From the NCBI GenBank assembly GCA_017541805.1, contig JAFXYK010000034.1, forward strand, positions 1-46,875: 46,875 bases of DNA. Direction: 5' to 3'. The position numbers were made by a program, and so were the translations under genes. The notes below the pieces were generated by a model. It was not told where the DNA came from. It searched no databases and saw only the letters and a list, made by a program, of their open reading frames with translations. This DNA comes from Paludibacteraceae bacterium. GTDB taxonomy: Bacteria; Bacteroidota; Bacteroidia; Bacteroidales; Paludibacteraceae. Below, piece by piece: positions 44,243 through 46,875 of this stretch. Position 1 is the first letter of the stretch; every line of letters starts with the position of its first letter.

Positions 44243-44274
44243 AAAAAAAAGTCCAAAACTCGCGTTTTGAACTT
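44243..44274 (-). terminator. intrinsic terminator of rpsP
   Basis: On the minus strand AAGTTCAAAAC pairs with GTTTTGGACTT (11 bp, one G-U) around a 4-nt loop. A run of eight T follows. It lies 25 nt after the stop codon. Confidence 0.9.
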
Positions 44275-44299
44275 CTTTTTGCCGGTAACCAGCTGTTTT

Positions 44300-44875
44300 T
44301 TAAGCCTCAGCCTCAGCGTTTTCCTCTGCCGGAGCCTCTTCGCCCTTAGCCTCTGCCTCTGCAGCAGCAGCTTCCTGCGCAGCCTCTCGAGCGGCAGCAG
44401 CCAACTCAGCGGCAGCCTCAGCGCGTTTCTGAGCGATAGCAGCAGCTTTTGCCTTGTTGGTCTCTACCTCTTGAGCGAGGAGTGCCTTCGCAGCAGCTAC
44501 TTTCTTTGCAGCCTCAGCTTCGCTGATTTTACCATTTTTTGCATCTTTCTGAGCTTTCCAAGCGTCGAAACGCTTCTGAGCCTCTTCAGCACTAAATGCG
44601 CCTTTTGCGACACCACCGTTCAGGTGCTTCATCAGCATCACACCTTCGTTAGAAAGGATAGTACGTACGGTGTCGGTCGGTTGTGCACCTACGCCTACCC
44701 AGTACAAAGCGCGCTCGAAATTGAGGATCACTGCTGCAGGGTTGGTGTTCGGGTTGAAAGAACCGAGACGTTCGATAATTTTGCCGTCACGCGGCGAGCG
44801 GCTGTCAGCTACTACGATGTGGTAGAAAGCATAGTCTTTGTGACCATGACGAGCCAAACGAATCTTTGTTGCCAT
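44300..44875 (-). CDS. rpsP: 30S ribosomal protein S16 with long Ala/Glu tail
   Basis: This 191-residue S16 has the normal ~80-residue core ([42 protein letters not shown]). A helical region follows, then a tail from about residue 120 made mostly of Ala, Glu, Lys and Gln. S16 is usually 80-90 residues, but tails like this are common in Bacteroidota, so I do not read it as a fusion. The gene is monocistronic, with its own promoter, a structured 120-nt leader and a strong terminator. Confidence 0.95.
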   Translation of the reverse strand: MATKIRLARHGHKDYAFYHIVVADSRSPRDGKIIERLGSFNPNTNPAAVILNFERALYWVGVGAQPTDTVRTILSNEGVMLMKHLNGGVAKGAFSAEEAQKRFDAWKAQKDAKNGKISEAEAAKKVAAAKALLAQEVETNKAKAAAIAQKRAEAAAELAAAAREAAQEAAAAEAEAKGEEAPAEENAEAEA

Positions 44876-44892
44876 TTAGACTTTGATTTTAG

Positions 44893-44920
44893 GGACTTCC
44901 ACTTCACGAGTGGTCTGTCC
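44893..44920 (-). promoter_or_regulatory. stem-loop just upstream of rpsP
   Basis: CCACT/AGTGG (44899-44913) with an outer GGAC/GTCC stem across a small internal loop, 18 nt from the start codon. It could be part of a ribosomal-protein leader. Confidence 0.45.
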
Positions 44921-44951
44921 GGGTTAATAATTGATTAATATCCATTTCTGC

Positions 44952-44981
44952 CGAATGGCTGAACGGGTGTCGAGCCGTTCG
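44952..44981 (-). promoter_or_regulatory. stem-loop near the 5' end of the rpsP leader
   Basis: CGAA-x-GGCT pairs with AGCC-x-TTCG around a 12-nt loop, with one mismatch. It begins shortly after the predicted transcription start. Confidence 0.4.
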
Positions 44982-44995
44982 ACCGAAACGGACTG

Positions 44996-45026
44996 CAAAA
45001 GTACTGCTTTTTTACGACATATGCAA
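44996..45026 (-). promoter_or_regulatory. promoter of rpsP
   Basis: Minus strand: TTGC, 19 nt, TACTTTTG, CAGTCC. Nearly the same extended sequence as the DUF5606 operon promoter. Confidence 0.75.
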
Positions 45027-45064
45027 ATTTTTTTTGCTTTTTTCACTTTTTCCTCTGCAAAAAC

Positions 45065-45095
45065 TTGCATATTTTGCTATTTTTGTGTAATTTTG
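45065..45095 (+). promoter_or_regulatory. promoter of the LTA-synthase-like gene, 8 nt before its ATG
   Basis: TTGC, 19 nt, TAATTTTG, CACCCGAA, ATG at 45104. Predicts a leaderless or very short-leader mRNA and excludes the frame opening at 45065. Confidence 0.7.
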
Positions 45096-45103
45096 CACCC
45101 GAA

Positions 45104-46858
45104 ATGAATAGTATGATACTTATCACATACGAAAAAACAGCTCCTTATTTTAAAAGATGGGGTAGGTGGCTATTAGTTGTTATTCTATTAGTCATTAAAT
45201 GTTATGTATTCGATGTGATGGTAGCCAAGCCGGATACAGTCAGTTGGGAATGGACGGATTATTTAGTAAAGACAGCCGCGGCAGTTCTCTTGGCGATGCC
45301 AGTTCTCCTGACCTCGTATCGTTTTCCTGTATTCATTATCCTCGGCCTAACGGATATATGGATGATTATACATATTGTATATTACCGCGCGTACCATTTG
45401 TTCGTTACATGGCATCTGTTGTCATTGATCCATAACATGGACGGATTCGGCAGCAGCATCACCCCCTATTTATCGCTTTCACTGTTGATTTTCCCTCTTT
45501 TGTCTCTTCCTGCCTGCGTATGTTTCCTTTGGAAAAGCCAACGAGCCCGATGGTACGAGGCATGTCTCCCGCTGATTATCGGACCGATACTGAGTATAGG
45601 AGGATCGTATGACCGATGGAAGAAACTGCAAGACCGGCTTGACGGAGAAGCGTTTACATGGGAATGGATTAATCCATGTATTGTTCCTAAATCCATCTCT
45701 GCAGATATAAGTGAATGCGAGCGTCAGACGGGTATCTATATCCGAAATCACTCCATTCTTTCCTATCCGCTGTATATGATTTACGATGCCATATCTACGC
45801 GTATTCATCGGGGGAAACCGGATCCGTTAACTGCAGAGGAAGAGCAAGAACTGCAACGAATGATTAATCCGGCCGTTTCTGCACATCCGCCTAAAGGCAA
45901 TTTGCTCATCATCCTGGCTGAGAGTTTTGAGTCCTGGCTGATGGATGTATCGGATGCAACGCAGGAACCGGTATGTCCGGCATTGACTGCATACATTCAA
46001 ACTCATCCTGTTTTCTATGTTAGAGACGTAGCTACGCAGATAGCATACGGTATGTCAGGAGATGGACAATTGATCGTTAATACGGGTCTATACCCCACTA
46101 TAGAAGGAGTGGCATGCGTCGATTACGGCTATAACACGTACCCCAACATAGCGCATTTCTACCCGCAGAGCGCGATCGTTAATCCCTGCCGTAACGTATG
46201 GAATCAGACCGTAGTAGCCGCCTCGTACGGATACCGGCAGTTAGTCGAACCGCAAAGCGACAACAGATTTGAATGGAATGACAGCATCGTCGTGGACAAA
46301 GTAATAGAGACTTTCTATCGTTTACCTTCTCCGGCGTGCGTTATGGCAATCACTATCAACGGGCATATTCCGTTTGACTCGTCACCGGATCCTATTCCTC
46401 TTCCCGATACAGTACCGCCGTTATTCAGACAGTACATGCAGACAGCCCATTACACGGACCGTCAGATAGGACGCCTGCTTGCGTGGGCAGATACCGCAGA
46501 AGTGATGCGAAACAGCGTAATTGTATTTACGGGAGACCATCGCATCTTCCACGCATGGATGAACGAAGATATACGCGACTACGGCTTGCGTGCAAATCTG
46601 CCTTTCGGAACAGGGCAAGCCGGTTGTCCTTTATTAATCGTTTCGTCAGAAATGGACTCGTCGCAGATTATTGAGCAAGGAAAGCAGGTGGATATATTCC
46701 CGACTATTCTCGATTTTATCAGCCAAAAAGACTATTTCTGGAAAGGCGTCGGACATGATTTGCTGGAAGAGCCATCCGGAGACAACGAGGAATATATCAT
46801 ACGCCGGCAGATATCCGACAAACTCATTCGAATGAACTATTTTGAGAAGATACAATGA
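45104..46858 (+). CDS. LTA-synthase-like membrane phosphotransferase/sulfatase-fold protein
   Basis: This 584-residue protein has about five N-terminal transmembrane helices (to residue ~165) and a large alkaline-phosphatase-superfamily domain. Metal and active-site landmarks: LLIILAESFESW (Glu273), GMSGDGQLIVNTGLYP (Ser318 where LtaS has its Thr nucleophile), INGHIPF and FTGDHR (Asp478, His479). Such enzymes move phosphoglycerol or phosphoethanolamine groups onto envelope glycans or lipids; the substrate here is unknown. The ATG at 45104 is chosen because the promoter covers the earlier codons; an ATG three codons later is also possible. Its stop overlaps the next start (ATGA). Confidence 0.85.
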   Translation: MNSMILITYEKTAPYFKRWGRWLLVVILLVIKCYVFDVMVAKPDTVSWEWTDYLVKTAAAVLLAMPVLLTSYRFPVFIILGLTDIWMIIHIVYYRAYHLFVTWHLLSLIHNMDGFGSSITPYLSLSLLIFPLLSLPACVCFLWKSQRARWYEACLPLIIGPILSIGGSYDRWKKLQDRLDGEAFTWEWINPCIVPKSISADISECERQTGIYIRNHSILSYPLYMIYDAISTRIHRGKPDPLTAEEEQELQRMINPAVSAHPPKGNLLIILAESFESWLMDVSDATQEPVCPALTAYIQTHPVFYVRDVATQIAYGMSGDGQLIVNTGLYPTIEGVACVDYGYNTYPNIAHFYPQSAIVNPCRNVWNQTVVAASYGYRQLVEPQSDNRFEWNDSIVVDKVIETFYRLPSPACVMAITINGHIPFDSSPDPIPLPDTVPPLFRQYMQTAHYTDRQIGRLLAWADTAEVMRNSVIVFTGDHRIFHAWMNEDIRDYGLRANLPFGTGQAGCPLLIVSSEMDSSQIIEQGKQVDIFPTILDFISQKDYFWKGVGHDLLEEPSGDNEEYIIRRQISDKLIRMNYFEKIQ

Positions 46859-46875
46859 AACCGATTTTACGCGCC
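46855..46875 (+). CDS. start of a following gene, 7 codons visible
   Basis: An ATG overlaps the stop of the LTA-synthase-like gene and opens a frame (MKPILRA) to the window edge. The 4-bp overlap is the usual operon link in this genome, but too little is visible to name a product. Confidence 0.5.

Noticed and set aside
44300..44520. S16 read as a fusion with another protein
   Set aside because: The tail is low-complexity Ala/Glu/Lys and such tails are common for S16 in this phylum.
44210..44938. Ser/Leu-rich plus-strand frame opposite rpsP
   Set aside because: It is the complement of the Ala/Glu tail of S16, whose composition yields long open frames on the other strand.

Overview
The window looks like chromosomal DNA of a member of the Bacteroidota, most likely an uncultured Bacteroidales lineage. 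The evidence is Bacteroidota-type promoters (TTGC - 19 nt - TAnnTTTG), A-rich rather than Shine-Dalgarno leaders, an S16 protein with a long Ala/Glu tail, a folP-cdaA pair, DUF5606, a GldJ-type lipoprotein, a TPP-riboswitch-controlled TonB receptor and T9SS-style secreted proteins. Gene packing is tight: many 4-bp start/stop overlaps, four convergent pairs whose coding ends overlap, and no gene-free stretch over 300 bases. I saw no tRNA, rRNA, CRISPR array or insertion sequence.

Layout. Positions 1-618 (minus) hold the N-terminal part of an outer-membrane protein that has a full-length paralogue at 18400-19446. Positions 813-11057 (minus) encode a 3414-residue secreted repeat protein made of about 11 beta-sandwich and 10 fibronectin-III-like modules. 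Positions 11320-12444 encode an unrecognised protein. About 12.7-14.7 kb is an accessory cassette: a DUF3987 protein, an octamer inverted repeat and a small protein. Then come gcvH and gldJ (minus), folP-cdaA (plus), the second outer-membrane protein (minus), metG (plus), and a TPP riboswitch with a TonB receptor (plus).

From 33159 down to 23947 (minus) runs a five-gene operon: ileS, lipoprotein, AsmA-like protein, M3 peptidase, membrane protein. A CPBP protease (plus), a DUF5606-Nif3-zinc ribbon operon (minus) and ychF with a Na/Ca antiporter (plus) follow. Positions 44115-38208 (minus) are a six-gene surface-glycan operon: five glycosyltransferases and a Wzy-like polymerase. rpsP (minus), an LTA-synthase-like phosphotransferase (plus) and the first codons of another gene close the window.

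Two genome-wide patterns stand out. First, 14 promoters share exactly the same 19-nt spacing, and several put the start codon 4-8 nt after the -7 box, which predicts leaderless mRNAs. Second, about a dozen short tracts with a 7-bp period (units such as GATTTGT, GTTGAAA, GGTGAAA, GTCGAAA, CAATTAT) are scattered at gene junctions and inside open reading frames, including two in-frame stretches in ileS, one after the start codon of the thiamine-type TonB receptor, and one that supplies a TTG start for a glycosyltransferase. These tracts are the best candidate for something undescribed here.
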